Below are positions 1 through 11,037 of a stretch of DNA of 64,000 nt, in pieces. This DNA is from Raffaelea ambrosiae (taxonomy: Eukaryota; Ascomycota; Sordariomycetes; Ophiostomatales; Ophiostomataceae), in contig PCDI01000003.1 of assembly GCA_002778195.1 (NCBI GenBank), positions 1,588,295 to 1,652,294 on the forward strand. The letters are read 5' to 3'. The notes beneath the pieces are model-generated. The model had not been told where the DNA came from. It was given only the letters and a program-made list of their open reading frames with translations, and did not search any database. Both the position numbers and the translations under genes were made by a program. How positions within the stretch are numbered: the first letter of the stretch is position 1; every line of letters starts with the position of its first letter.

Positions 1-1001
1 GTTCAGAACAGCATTGACAATGAGGTGATGTGTCGCTGCCGTACATTGACCTTGTTTGGTTGTCAGTTCATTCTCTTTCTCTCTCTCTCTCTCTCCCTTT
101 TCATTTCCTTTTCCCGTTTGTCGAGCACGTACTGTTGTTTGAGGGCACGGCCCAGTACATGTGGAAGGGCCGGCACCAGACGCCCAGGTACAGAATCTCC
201 ATGAGTACGAATCCAAGGGCCACGTAGGCGGCCACGATCTTGACCGCGATGTTCTGTCGCAAACTCAACCTAGCAGTTTCTCTTTCAGCATCTCGACCTC
301 GGGTGTGTGCTCCAGCAGGGCTGGGGAACAAAGAAAAGACGGCGGTACCCACGTCAAGCGATAGTAGAAGATCAGGATGCAGGCCTTGACCATCCAGGTG
401 GTCAGGATCTGCATCTCCTCCACGACGAGCACCATTTTCGAGCCAAAGATTCGCTCTTTGATGTTGTCGGGCGTGAGTGGAGTTGGGTCGTTGGGGTCGA
501 TGAGGTTGCTGCTAGTGGTAGCGACGATGTTGATGCTCACCATCAGGACGGTATCCGTGATCTAGATAGACGAGGAGGGAGGGAGGGGGGGGGGGGTCTT
601 GTTGGCAAAACTGTGGACCATATGCGATCTGTCGCATTCGGAGGGGGGTAGGTGGGTGTTTCGGCAATAGCTCACCATTGCAACCAGCATAAGCGCATCG
701 TCAAACTGCAGCTTTCTCCAGGTTCCTAAAAGAAGTATGCGGGAATACCTGGCCAGGCGCCCGTTAGTCCTGCCGATGGAAAAGGAAGCAAAGAAAAAAG
801 AAGCACGAGAAAAAGAAAAGAAGCGCAAACAAAAAGAAACGAGCCGAAAAGAAAAGAAAAGAAAAGAAACGAACGAAGCGAAATGAGGGCAAAAACGACA
901 ACGAAGACAAAAAGAAAGGCAAAATTGGCTCACATTCTTGCTGCCACGGCCAGCCATGTGACCCCGTACCACGTCCATGACTCTTTGAGAAAGGCAGACA
1001 T
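1..1001 (-). CDS. Rhodopsin-domain (Pth11/SAT20-like) integral membrane protein, 3' end beyond the window
   Basis: Partial gene with at least five exons on the minus strand: 1001-934, 748-676, 561-353, 269-133 and 50-1, continuing past the left edge. All junctions have GT...AG and keep frame. The start is the ATG at 1001, followed by a short exon and then the stretch GTWRKLQFDDALMLVAM, typical of the first loop of fungal rhodopsin-domain proteins (Pfam fungal rhodopsin family). Next come GSKMVLVVEEMQ and ACILIFYYRLT, then VKIVAAYVALGFV, CRPFHMYW and, in the last visible exon, HHLIVNAVLN, which are the expected order of helices 3-5. Members are seven-helix plasma-membrane proteins, often called Pth11-like receptors; ligand and signalling partner are unknown. 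A (CT)n run at 78-96 lies in the last visible intron. Family assignment is strong; receptor function is inferred. Confidence 0.8.
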
Positions 1002-2415
1002 GGTCGAAAGCCCGCGCTCGCTAAAAAAAGAGGGAAATGTCGCGATGTTCCCTGCTGCTGCTGCTGTGGTGCGCAGGACGATGCATTCGGGTGCATTTGC
1101 GGTGGTGTTCGTCGATCCAGTTCGCTCCTGTCGTCCCGGACGCTAAGGCTTGACAGCCGTTCGTCCCCTTTAATGGAAGGAAGAGTAAAAAAGAAAATAA
1201 GCTGTCGCGCCATTCCACTCGCTTGAGATTCGCTTGGGATGGACTTTGTACTTGTACCCTTGTAGTTATGTGCCATCCTGATAAGGCAAGAGAACAGCGA
1301 CAACCAGCGCTAGAACACGCGCTAATCACTGTTGCCCGTAAATTGGCAGTGGCCTCTCCCCTCAACCCACCCCCAACCCCCACCCCATGCGTTGCCTCTC
1401 CTCTCTTCTCCAGCTGTTTATTAATGCCAACTATGTCATCCCGCGGCGCCCCAAAACAGGTAAACTGCGGTGTACATCAAAGCAAGTCTCTCGGGCCCTT
1501 TTTCGATTTTTTTTTTTAACAAATTTTTTTTCTTCTTTTTCTTTTTCCTTTCTCTTCCTCTTCTACTTCCTTTTTTCCTCTTTTTCCCGCTCGCCTCCCT
1601 TTGCCGCTACCCGAAGCTCGCAGGCCGTGCGCAAGGAGGTAGGCAGAACATAAATACCCACCTGCCCGATTATCTTGTCGTCAAGAGATAGGGCGAGTCC
1701 TGGCCGACTCTCAACGTATTGTGGAAATGATCTGGGGGCGTTTTCGCAGCTCTGCCTCAAGCTCAACTTGGCAACTTCTTCCTGTGGCTGGAGTGCAGGC
1801 CAATCATGGCTCTGCAGCTTATCAAGTGTTGGGGTTTTGGTAGGGTTTCAGCTGTCTGGCGCTTTGACATGCTTTGTGGCGTGCTACTTACGTGCTGAGT
1901 GCTACTGAGTGGCTACTGCGTGCCGCTGGGCGTGACGGGGCCCGGCGGAGTCTGTCGAGCGGATCGCAATATCGAAAGCGCGCGCCACGCTCCCGGATTT
2001 GCTACGGGCCGAGCTTCACCTGCCTGCCACCCCCGAAGGGCCGAAGAAGCCTTTCCCGCGAGAGCCTCGGCGGGGAGGGGCCTGCGGAACAATGTATGGT
2101 CACGTGGCAAAACGCAGAGAGCCAAGAGTGCGAGGCCAGTGCTCAGCTGAACCCAAATACATAGTAACTAAAGCAAGCAGACGCACCACTAGGCTCATTT
2201 AAGTTGCGAGAGCTCTTCAACGACCCATCCCAATATTTCCCTCAACAGCTTGGCGGCTTGTCATCAGGCACCGCACCGGCGTGCACACGTGGGTGCAGCC
2301 TTGCAAACAGAAAAAAAAAAGTGTTCATATTGAACACAGGATTCGACTTCTGTAGTGGTCTGTATCCATACACTACCAAAGAGTACAACATGCATAGACC
2401 GTGAACGTGTTTCTG
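1002..2415. other. Intergenic, no supported gene
   Basis: About 1.4 kb upstream of the rhodopsin-domain gene. It holds pyrimidine-rich low-complexity sequence around 1500-1600 and short open frames without recognisable domains or good splice contexts. Promoter sequence for the minus-strand gene presumably lies in its first few hundred bases; no specific site could be supported. Confidence 0.4.
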
Positions 2416-2419
2416 CGCG

Positions 2420-3240
2420 TTATCTCGGAGTCGGGACCAGACCAAGCCATGCCAGATCAAGCGATGCGGCCTCATTGGAGCCATCCTCGGGAGGTAGGGG
2501 GCACTGTAAGTCCATTTCTCCGCCTTCTGCTGTTGGATTTGTAGCTCCTTCCTGCAACCAACGACGGACATGCGCGCGATGGAGTTCGGCCGCCGCTGCT
2601 TTGGTTTGGATCGGCTCGTTGGCGAGCGCCGTGGCCAACTCTTGCGCCGCATGAACAATGATGGCGCCCATCCCTCTGTGGTGCGCAGGCAGCACTGCGA
2701 GCATGACACCCACCATGACGGGGGAACGCGCTGGCGTGTCCTGTCGGCGCGGTACGGGATTGACGCCCACGTACTCTTCTTTGGTCAGCCTGTCGGCTAT
2801 GGTGACCATAGTGAGAGCCACCGCGCTGGCGCCATCAGACTGGCAACCCGGGTAAAGACGTGGGCCAGACACTGGACGGCATTCTCGAGAGCCTTACCCA
2901 GGTCATTGTCGCCGTCGTCCGCCTTGGCAAAGGTGTCCTGAATCGCCTGTTCAGCGTACGCAAAGGCACTCAGTAAAGCAGTCAATACGCGGATGAGACT
3001 GGCCGTTGTGTTCTTGATGTTTTGGGGATCCAGCCCGGCCGTCTCGGCCGCCGGTTCTGTGTCGCTCTCGACGGGTGCTGGGAGGCTGGCGGGTTTCTCG
3101 CCGGACTCGATGGATCAACGTCCACGAATAAGCTGCCACAATCCATGTTCCAGCGTCTGGGTCATGGCCCGCTCTCCTCCACCGATGGCATTGGTAACCG
3201 CCCCCGAAGGAATATTATATTGAAGGGTAGATGCCGTTGA
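2420..3240 (-). pseudogene. Decayed unrecognised ORF with an in-frame stop and a frameshift
   Basis: Three consecutive minus-strand segments look like one broken protein. From about 3240 a frame runs to an in-frame TGA at 3115-3117 and continues in the same frame (GEKPASLPAPVESD, then ALLSAFAYAEQAIQDTF) to a TAG near 2797. Around 2860-2840 the reading appears to jump one frame into a second open stretch (MVTIADRLTKEEYVGV ... stop at 2420) that overlaps the first. No GT...AG pair of realistic length joins the frames. The TGA would be an arginine CGA by one C-to-T change. I recognise no domain. It could instead be two small unrelated ORFs, so both gene status and decay are uncertain. Confidence 0.3.
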
Positions 3241-3868
3241 CGGTTTTTTCTTTTCTTTTCTCTTTTGTGACGAGAAGCAACTTTTCGTGCTGGTGTCTGG
3301 CAAACACTTGGTCATAAACTGCACAGCAACTACATGGCCGCCTGGCAGCGACCATATATACAACCAGGCCCGTGGTCCGGGCCCGCCTTGGGCTCGAGTC
3401 TACCCGCGTCTTCGCCTCGCAAGCAGCCGGTTTTGTGAAGGATCTGGCAAAGAGCGTCCGGCCTACCATTTCCCGGACCGCCTTACCAGGCTCCCAACTA
3501 GCATAACCAGGATGTTCGGTGACAACCCAGTGCACCAAGGCCTACAGAATGGAGCTATCTGGCCATCTGGACAGGCAAGCTCGTAAATCAATACATCACA
3601 ACCACATTTATCAACGTCTGCGTATGCCTAGCATGTGGTTAGCATAGTTCTTGCATGCATTTAATATATGCGCGTCAACTCCACTTTTACATTGCTGGAC
3701 CAATGGGTGGGAGAGAAGCCCAGCTCCAAAAAAATTTACTCTGGGGTTCCGGTGTGTATTTTTCTTTTTTTTTTCGATGCAGTATTTGTCTTTTTCGATC
3801 CCCCCTCGTTCACTTCTTGTCAACCTCTTCTCGTTTATGCTTTCCCCCGCCCACTAAATAGCGTTACT
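3241..3868. other. Intergenic; promoter of the CCCH gene at its right end
   Basis: No convincing ORF. A pyrimidine-rich tract at about 3765-3850 immediately precedes the ATG of the CCCH zinc-finger gene, as is common at fungal core promoters and transcription start sites. Confidence 0.35.
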
Positions 3869-5545
3869 ATGGCGGCGCAACTCAGAGCTTATCGCGACCG
3901 GTTTGCCGGTATACGAACCGGTCTTGCGGATGAGGTAGAACGTAGCATGACTTTAATCGAGGTAAGGCCATCACCGACCAAGCTGTTGCGTGTTCCGTGC
4001 GAGCTCCGTGCACCCCACGGCACGCATTCTTTGGACACCAACTCTGACTGACCGACCCTTCTACCCCCCACAGGAGCTTCTCAAAGAACTCGACACGACC
4101 AAGACAGAATTAAAACAGACAAAGCTCGACCTGGATAATGAATGCGAGGCCAGACGGCGTCTCCAGGAGCAAGCCATAGACACCAGGGACATAATCGCAA
4201 GCCAGAACAGCCGGCCGTTTATTGTGGCTCTACTAGATGCGGATGCAGACTGTTATGTGGTAAATTCCTACCTTACATACCTACCTGACATTTGTTGCCT
4301 TTTTCACGCCGCTCATCGCACGCGTTTGTTTTGCAGTTCCGTGACAAATTTATTGGCAAGGGCGAGCAAGGTGGTCAGGCCGCTGCGGACGTCCTCCTGG
4401 GCGAGCTGCAGCAGTTTGTGCGTAACCTGCCGGGAGTGACCAACAAGATGGATATATTTGTAAAGGCATTCGCCAACGTTGAAGGATTGTCAAAAGTCCT
4501 GCAGCGCGAGGGCTGGGTCAAGTTCAAGGAGGAAGTTAAGGCATTTACCACGGGATTCAACAACCGTCAAGTGTTCTTCGATTTCGTCGACATTGGCACG
4601 GGCAAAGAGCGCGCGGATACAAAGATTAAAGGTGAGTGTGTCCCTTCCCCCGGGATTGCAGGACCATTATTCCGGGGTGCAGACTAATTGAACTTGGGTC
4701 CCCCCCCCCCCAAAATAGAAAACATAAAGTTTTTCTTGGAGAGCTACCAGTGCAAACACCTGGTGCTCGCCTGCGGACACGACGATGGCTATGCGCCATG
4801 GCTGGGGCAGTTTATTGGTGACAAAGCGGCTGCTGAGCGCATCACCATCGTGGAGAGCAACCCGTTCCCGACAAATATGCGCAACCTGGGTCTGAAGACC
4901 ATCCGCTTTGATACGGTGTTCGGCGAAGGTCTCAAGATTGGCGCGGCGCCACCGGCAGCCACGACGACGGCAACCAAGACGACGACAAACAAGACGGCGT
5001 CTGCACCACCGGTCGCCGTGGCGCCACCAGCCATTAAGAAGACACAATCGGCCTCGTCCACCTCGCCGTCGTCGTGGGCAAACACGGCGGCCGTGATCAA
5101 CCGCAACGGCACGACCAGCCCGACGACCATATCCGTAAGAACCATTAAGTCCTCGAGAGTCGAGCCCGAGCCGGGCAACTTCCCCGGCGAGGTGATCAAC
5201 CCGCGCTGCAAGGTGGACCGTCTGGGGCCGGCCCTGTTTAACGACAGCGGCTTCCGCATTGACAGGCCGCTGAAAGTCAACCGGGCCGTCCTCGATCGAC
5301 TGCGCCGAGAGCCGCAGCACCTATGCAACGTTTATTACCTGCGCGGGCGTTGTAGGGACACGTGCCAGCACAGCCATACCTACCCGCCCCTCTCAGACGA
5401 GGAGTTTGATGCTCTGTGGGAGCTTTCCCGCAAGTCCGTGTGTGCTAGAACCCGCAAGGGCCCGGAGTATCTCTGCGAGGATGAGCAGTGTATTTATGGC
5501 CACCCGGGCGAGAACGCGGACGGGACAGGTTCGAACTGGCGCTGA
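3869..5545 (+). CDS. DUF7923 / tandem CCCH zinc-finger protein
   Basis: Four exons: 3869-3961, 4074-4259, 4337-4631 and 4719-5545, all GT...AG and frame-consistent, giving 466 residues. The N-terminus is a predicted coiled coil (ELLKELDTTKTELKQTKLDL and onward). The middle (FIVALLDADADCYVF, then ACGHDDGYAPWLGQ) matches the DUF7923 domain of fungal CCCH proteins, which has a NYN/PIN-like look with conserved acidic residues. A Thr/Ala/Pro-rich linker follows, then two CCCH fingers near the C-terminus: CNVYYLRGRC...C...H (C-x8-C-x3-C-x3-H) and C-x10-C-x4-C-x3-H ending in CIYGH. Such fingers usually bind RNA; a role in RNA turnover or binding is inferred. The 4632-4718 intron contains a poly-C run that could be a sequencing weak spot. 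Confidence 0.85.
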
Positions 5546-5894
5546 GACGACTTGGGAAAGAGAAAAAAAAAACTGCAGCTCTTCTCAAGCAAAATAGCAA
5601 GGCCGGGCTATCTGTCGGCCCAACAATTTATTTAGTCATCCTACCATAGTTGTAGCCCCTTCTGTATTTATTATCAGAGCATCTAGCTGTCTTAATAAAT
5701 TCAAAGACATTGACCTCCAAAAAGGAAAACAAAACCAGTGAAAATATCAAAAAAAAAAAAAAACAAGGGATATTGGGTTTGCGATGGGGGGAATCGAATT
5801 CAATGGCAGACCAGACTTGCCAGAATCTGGTAATGTTGTATTGAAAAACGCAATGCTGCCATTGACGCATCTTTGTCTAGAAAATCAAGTGTAT
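5546..5894. other. Convergent intergenic gap
   Basis: 3' flanks of two convergent genes; AT-rich with AATAAA-like and poly-A tracts (about 5750-5764). Nothing else seen. Confidence 0.4.
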
Positions 5895-6795
5895 TTAACT
5901 GGGTGTGCTGCTTTCAGACATCAGAAACTCCATGGTCATCTCTCCCGCCACTGCTCTGTCATCGTCCTTGTCGATTTGAGCCAAAAGACCGTTCAGTTCA
6001 TCGCGGCCTATGGCTCCTCCCTCGACCAGCTCCAGCACGCAGTGCTTGTTGACAAACTGGTCAAATTCTGGGTGGCCCTGGTACGTCAGAACTCGTCCTG
6101 GATTCATCAACCCCTGGACCTCACAGAGTTGGCTAGAGCCCATCTGGAGCCATGCTGGCGGCAGGCCGCCTTGGTATGTGACGTGGTCATGATGAAGAAA
6201 TTGCATGGCCAGTTTCTTGCACCGCGCCTCGCCGCCCAGAGCAGACGCAAACTCGGGCAGCACAGCCACTTCCTGCACGCCGGCCTCCCAGCCCTTGGGG
6301 TTCGCCTCAACTCTGACGCCGTGCTTGCCCAGCAGGCTTTGGGCAATGATTTGGTGCCCAAAGCAGCTGCCGAAAATCTTAATGGAAGGATGATTCTCGT
6401 ACACGTCTGTGTTTGTCTTTTTTTCAGTCTCAAACTCGATTTTTGGAGTGGCTAACCAGAGCACGACGGCGGCACGCACCCTGCAGAAAATCGCTCAGCT
6501 TGTGAATCCACGGCTCGTCGTCGTATGCCGAAGCTCCCGACCCTGTGACCACAATCGCATTGAGACCGTCCAGTGATGGCGGATATTCCTTCTTGTCGAC
6601 AACATCCCAGGCCGTCACGCGCAAGTCGACCGTCTCGTCCACCCCATGCCGTGCCTTCCAGGCCTTCAGAGAAGACTCGAACCAGGCCTCAAACACACTG
6701 TCGAACTGGCCCCGGTCACGCGCCACCGGGCCCTCGAACTTGTGGCAGAGCAGAACAGCCGCGCGCAGGCGGCGCATAGGAGGGGTAATGGCCAT
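5895..6795 (-). CDS. Class I glutamine amidotransferase-like protein
   Basis: Two exons, 6795-6480 and 6406-5895, with a 73-bp intron; 275 residues. The start is the ATG giving MAITPPMRRLRAAVLLCH; upstream methionines lack family similarity. The fold signature is clear: IVVTGSGASAYDDEPWI in the N-terminal half, the nucleophile elbow FGSCFGHQI with Cys at about residue 120, and QGHPEF supplying the His (about 217) and Glu (about 219) of the triad. These stand-alone fungal GATases resemble GMP-synthase-type domains and are usually annotated as hydrolases or gamma-glutamyl peptidase-like; the substrate is not known. The splice joins ...SDFLQ to DVYENHPSIKIFGSC in frame. Family call is secure, the reaction is not. 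Confidence 0.85.
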
Positions 6796-7440
6796 TGTGT
6801 GCTTCGAATCCGTCTCCCGTTTCAGTATGGCGTCTGATACAAAAGGGACGACGGACGTGACCTTGGGGGCCCAAATACACGCGAATGCAAGCGGCACACA
6901 CTAATGATAGTTTTACATAAACAGGTGTGACTCGAGCTTCTATGTCTTTGTGGCAGACGTTTGTGGTATTGGGAGACGGAAACAAAAAAAACAACTGCTA
7001 GTGCAGCCAGCTACTAAAAAAGGGAGAGCGGACAATTCACTCGGAAGTCCGCCCGCCCCAAACCGATTCAGCTATCCGTCCCAATGGATGGCTGTATTGT
7101 GCAAACCCCGGCGTGGTCCAGCACTAGTGTTATCAGAACCAAGACCGGCCGATCTCGCACGGCATTTCCGTCCCGGGCGAGGGAGGACATGTTAGCCGCT
7201 AAACCTTAAAAATGCGGGTATGAAAACGGCTTTCTTTTCATTATCATTTTGCCTTCTTTGCCACAGTACGACTTTGTACCTGACCGGCCGGCCAACAGAC
7301 CATGATATGCAGCGTACAGCCATGCAACGTCCCCTCGCGTGTCTCTTGACAAAAGGCTGAACGTGAACAAAAACAAAATTGAACCTATCTTGCACCGCGT
7401 CTCTCTCTTCATCCAATAGACACAGAAAATCCTCGACGAC
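6796..7440. other. Intergenic upstream of the GATase-like gene
   Basis: No supported gene. Presumably contains the GATase-like gene promoter; no specific motif can be claimed. Confidence 0.35.
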
Positions 7441-7735
7441 TCAACGAGACCAGAAAAAAAATCCAGGCTCGTCCAGTCCTCGTCCGCCAGATCGTCTATG
7501 GCCGATCGTCTGGCTGCTTTCATAGACGGCGCCGGATGTCCATCGCTTCTTGCCATGTCCGTTGGGCCGTCTGGCTGTCGTGCATTGCCTGCAGCACACA
7601 GCCTTTCCTCCACAGGGCGCGTGCCGAGTGCGCGTCTCTGTGCTCGCTGGCCGTAAACGTAGTAACGGCCTTGCTCAGGCGGTCACTTTTTTTGGGCAGA
7701 GTAGATGCAGACAGAGTGAACAGGGCACCGGACGG
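7441..7735 (-). pseudogene. 3' relic of a tetratricopeptide-repeat (TPR) protein
   Basis: On the minus strand a TPR-like helix pair is readable: HRDAHSARALWRKGCVLQAM and TWQEAMDIRRRL, resembling repeats in fungal TPR/NB-ARC-type proteins. The frame is then broken by two stops (after RRL and before the acidic stretch). The expected C-terminal signature, acidic residues then DFFWSR and a stop, can be recovered only by assuming a slip in the T8 run near 7455; the actual frame reads DFFSGL. The N-terminal part of the protein is absent, because the next 400 bases belong to another relic on the opposite strand. Decay is directly visible; the family assignment rests on the repeat pattern and the characteristic ending. 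Confidence 0.45.
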
Positions 7736-7744
7736 AAGGCAGAA

Positions 7745-8166
7745 ATGTCGGACCTGCATATTGTGGCCTCTCGATTTATTCGCCAGCAGGGCTTGCCTCC
7801 CCGTGCCACGCCCTTTGCCGTAGGAGCACTCGCTGTCGGCTCTGTCTTCAGTATTTTGCGCATCATAGGCGCCGGACTCTGGTGGCACCACTGGGTGCCA
7901 TCAGACGTGGCCATGGCCATCGGTATGTCCCGGTTACCGTCAGAATGCACCCACCCAACTGTTTCCGTGGCCAAGCTAACACCCGAACAAAGGAATGTAT
8001 GTTGTACCAGCCATAACGCTGCCTCGGGACATTGGAGGCCTGGTTCTTGTCATTGGGTAACGCCAATTTCACAGTGGGAAGATCGCTTGGCTGTTTATCA
8101 AGTGGCCTTATACTTGAAGGACTGATCAGCTTGTTGCTGCTATTTCACACAAAATACGACAAGTAA
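7745..8166 (+). pseudogene. C-terminal relic of an OPT-family oligopeptide transporter
   Basis: The plus strand encodes LPPRATPFAVGALAVGSVFSILR and WWHHWVPSDVAMAIG, then after a 70-bp intron (7923-7992) MYVVPAITLPRDIGGLVLV. This is the order of the last helices of OPT transporters (WHHW(I/V)PSG...AVGMY...PSFTLPR..GG). The frame then ends in TAA at about 8061. A +1 shift restores SGLILEGLISLLLLFHTKYDK and a natural stop at 8164-8166. The ATG at 7745 is fortuitous: full OPT proteins are about 700-800 residues, so some 80 percent of the N-terminus is missing. It is a truncated, frameshifted remnant unless the frameshift is an assembly error. Confidence 0.5.
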
Positions 8167-9177
8167 AAGAACAAGCAAGATGCCAACGTAAGAGAGTAGT
8201 TGAATAACAGTGGCTTTAATTTCTTCTTGTGTTTTCTTGGCTGTTTGAGAACAAGGGGCGGTTTTCTTGTCAGGGGAGAGGCAACAGTGGCCTTGTGTAT
8301 TGTTCCCCCTTTTCGTAGTGCTGTCTTTCGGAGGAAATGGTCCAGAAGACGTGTGTAACACTCAACCAGCTCGTATTCGAAGCAAAGGGGTGTACATGTA
8401 TTCTTGTCAGCATAGCCAGAAGAAGATGGAAGCCCCGGGCCAAGGTCAAAGTATCAAAATCAATAAAAACGTCACCAGCAGATACATGTTCCTTTGTGGC
8501 TCCCACTAGAGTACATCCTCGTGAAAAACAGTACATCGGACGTTTCATGTTCCATTTTGTCTACTTTCTGGCTAGGTCTGGCCCATATTCTCGGACCCAC
8601 GTCTTGGCAACGTCGCAGTTTCGGGTCCATTCTTTTGTTCATTCTTTTCACACGCAAAAGCAGCGGCGCCAATATAGCAGGTGTTGCCTGTGCTGGTTGG
8701 GGACCCAACCGGAAAGCTGAAGTGCTTTAGCATGGTTATCCTGTAAAAGAAATAGGCTGCGATTGTGGGGAAAGCAAACATCAACGTGGTGCTTCCTTCA
8801 ATTTCCATACCCCTTGTCGTGTATTGGGGGCGCCGAAACAGGAGAACACATAGAACGGCGCTTGGCAGTGACACCAACAGAAATGAACGAGCGGTCAAGT
8901 ATAAATATGGTGTTGTGAGGATCTGAGGAACCGACGACATAAAATGTCGAGATGCTCGTAGCAGAGCCTCTTTTCCATCTCGGTTCCTGACCTTTCTTTC
9001 CATCCAAATCGCACATTCTTTTCATCACGCTAGACGTCTTTCTCTTTTCCTCTTTTCTTAGCTTTCAATAAAGTTCTTCACTCGCTTTTTGTTTTGTTTT
9101 ACTTGAACTCTCACTCTCATTTCTCTTCTGCGTCAAGCTGTGCTTACCAACTATCTTCTCGCTTTTTCACTTTCAAG
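8167..9177. other. Intergenic; pectate lyase promoter on the right
   Basis: Contains one weak minus-strand ORF (listed separately). The 150 bases before 9178 are T/C-rich and typical of a fungal 5' UTR. No other feature could be supported. Confidence 0.35.
8572..9003 (-). CDS. Weak hypothetical ORF with two hydrophobic segments
   Basis: An open frame of 143 codons; the ATG at 8940 is an alternative start. It has two hydrophobic stretches (ARSFLLVSLPSAVLCVLLF and TTLMFAFPTIAAYFFYRI) that could be membrane helices. No recognised domain, no splice evidence, and it lies within the divergent upstream region of the pectate lyase gene. It could be a real small membrane protein or chance. Confidence 0.2.
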   Translation of the reverse strand: MERKVRNRDGKEALLRASRHFMSSVPQILTTPYLYLTARSFLLVSLPSAVLCVLLFRRPQYTTRGMEIEGSTTLMFAFPTIAAYFFYRITMLKHFSFPVGSPTSTGNTCYIGAAAFACEKNEQKNGPETATLPRRGSENMGQT

Positions 9178-10469
9178 ATGAAGTTTTCCACTGCATCTGC
9201 TCTGGCCATTCTGGCTTCTGTCGTGGCGGCCGTGCCGACACGCACTTTCCACTCCAACCTCCTCGAGGACCGCGGCACGATTGAGAAGCGAGCAACCATC
9301 ACCGATGCCTGCGACATTGGTTATGCTTCCCAGAACGGAGGGTATGTCGGCAGGCTTGTCATGGCTGGGGCATGCATGTCGTAATTGGTTGGCTGACTGG
9401 GTGTTGACTTTCTTCTTTCTCTCACTAGGACCACTGGCGGTGCTGGTGGCTCGACTACGACCGTCTCGACGCTGGCCCAGTTCACGGCTGCTGCGTCTGC
9501 GAATGGCGCCGCTGTCATAGTTGTGAACGGTGCCATCTCCGGCTCGACACAGGTCAAGGTGGCCTCCGACAAGACTATCATCGGTGCCTCGGGCAGCTGT
9601 ACGTCTGCATCAGCACGATATATTGCCAGCGTGTTCTATTTTTTTTTTCTAACTTTGCAATGCAGCCCTCACCGGTGTCGGCCTTTATATCAAAGGCGTC
9701 TCTAACGTCATTGTTCGCAACATGAAGATCAGCAAGGTCGAGGCCACGGCTGGTGACGCCATCGGTATCCAGTCCTCTACGAATGTTTGGGTCGACCACT
9801 GCGACCTGTCCAGCGATATGGACAGTGGCAAGGACTTTTACGATGGTCTCTGCGACGTGAGCCATGCGAGCGACTTTGTTACGATTTCAAACACCTACTT
9901 CCACGACCACGTAAGTGACGATACGTGCTTTTGAAAAAAAAAAATTTAAATACTTATCTTCTCGCCCCTGCACAGTTCAAGGCTTCCCTCGTCGGCCATT
10001 CCGACAGCAATGGCAACGAAGACACCGGCCATCTCATTGTCACATACGCCAACAACTACTGGAACAACATCAACAGCCGTGCGCCGTCCTTCCGCTTCGG
10101 CACCGGTCACATTTTCAAGCAAGTTCCCTGCTTGGCCAAGAATACAGAGAATAATAATGAAACATGGTCGGCTAACCTCTCCCCTCTAGCTCTTACTACA
10201 ACAAGGTCAGCGACGGAATCAACACCCGTATGGGCGCCCAGCTGCTTGTCGAATCGACCGTGTTTGAGAACGGGGGTAGCAAGGCCGTCTACTCAGCTGA
10301 CAGTACCGAAGTCGGTTTTGCCGTGGTCAATGACGTCAACACGGGCTCGGCCAGCGTGACGGCCGGCAAGGGAACACTGACGAGTGTTCCGTACAAGTAC
10401 TCGCTGTTGGGGTCGGCCAACGTCAAGAGCTCGGTGACGTCGAACGCTGGTCAGACTCTGAAATTTTAA
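9178..10469 (+). CDS. Secreted pectate lyase, polysaccharide lyase family 1
   Basis: Five exons: 9178-9341, 9429-9598, 9666-9910, 9976-10118 and 10190-10469; 333 residues. It has a signal peptide (MKFSTASALAILASVVAAVP) followed by a KR-type propeptide site. Family 1 hallmarks are IVVNGAISGS, VIVRNMKIS, the core motif TNVWVDHCDLSSD, DFVTISNTYFHDHFKASLVGHSDSN and YYNKVSDGINTRMG. These form the calcium-binding, beta-helix active site that cleaves polygalacturonate by beta-elimination outside the cell. Introns 1-3 are GT...AG; intron 4 (10119-10189) begins GCAAGT and ends CTCTAG, a GC-AG intron, and it restores HIFNSYYNK. Length and architecture are normal for fungal PelA-type enzymes. Alternative: pectin lyase of the same family, but the WVDHCDLSSD/KASLVGHSD pattern favours pectate lyase. 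Confidence 0.93.
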
Positions 10470-11037
10470 CAGAAAAAAAAAGTCTGATGAGACCAAGGAG
10501 CGAAGGACGAAGGAGCGAAGAGGTGGAGTAGAATGGCGTGACTCTCATAACGACAAGGGTGGGCGGACGACTTTCTTTCAAATTTGTACTTTATTTTTTA
10601 TATTTTCTCTGTGTGTATATCAACATTCAGTTTTATTTGAGACGTACATGTCTTTTCTTTCAGAGGCTTCAGGCATAAGTCTTTACTAACAACGTGTCAT
10701 AGAGATGCACTATATCCTAACAATCCTATTGTATAAAAAGGGTAAACTAGACTAAATTCAAAGAGATTAGTGTTTGTCGGCTGGAAAAAAAAATTCAGAA
10801 CGACGTAGTTCGATGTTACTGGTTGACAATGTCTATCAAAAATCGAGGCCCAAGAAGGAGGCTAGACAACCTCCGAGCCTAACCATATACGCTTGCAGTA
10901 GACTTCCTAGATTCTCAAGTTCCCTGTTCTTTGCCCGTTGTAGGGTCGATAGCTGATCGAGTTGTGCTTGGCCTGTTGACACGAGCATGCCAAATCTTGC
11001 TTACTCCTCCCTCGGCTTGTCTATCTACCAGGTCATC
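10470..11037. other. Intergenic 3' flank of the pectate lyase gene
   Basis: AT-rich; no open frame with recognisable content. The composition becomes AT-rich here and stays so to about 12.6 kb. Confidence 0.35.
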
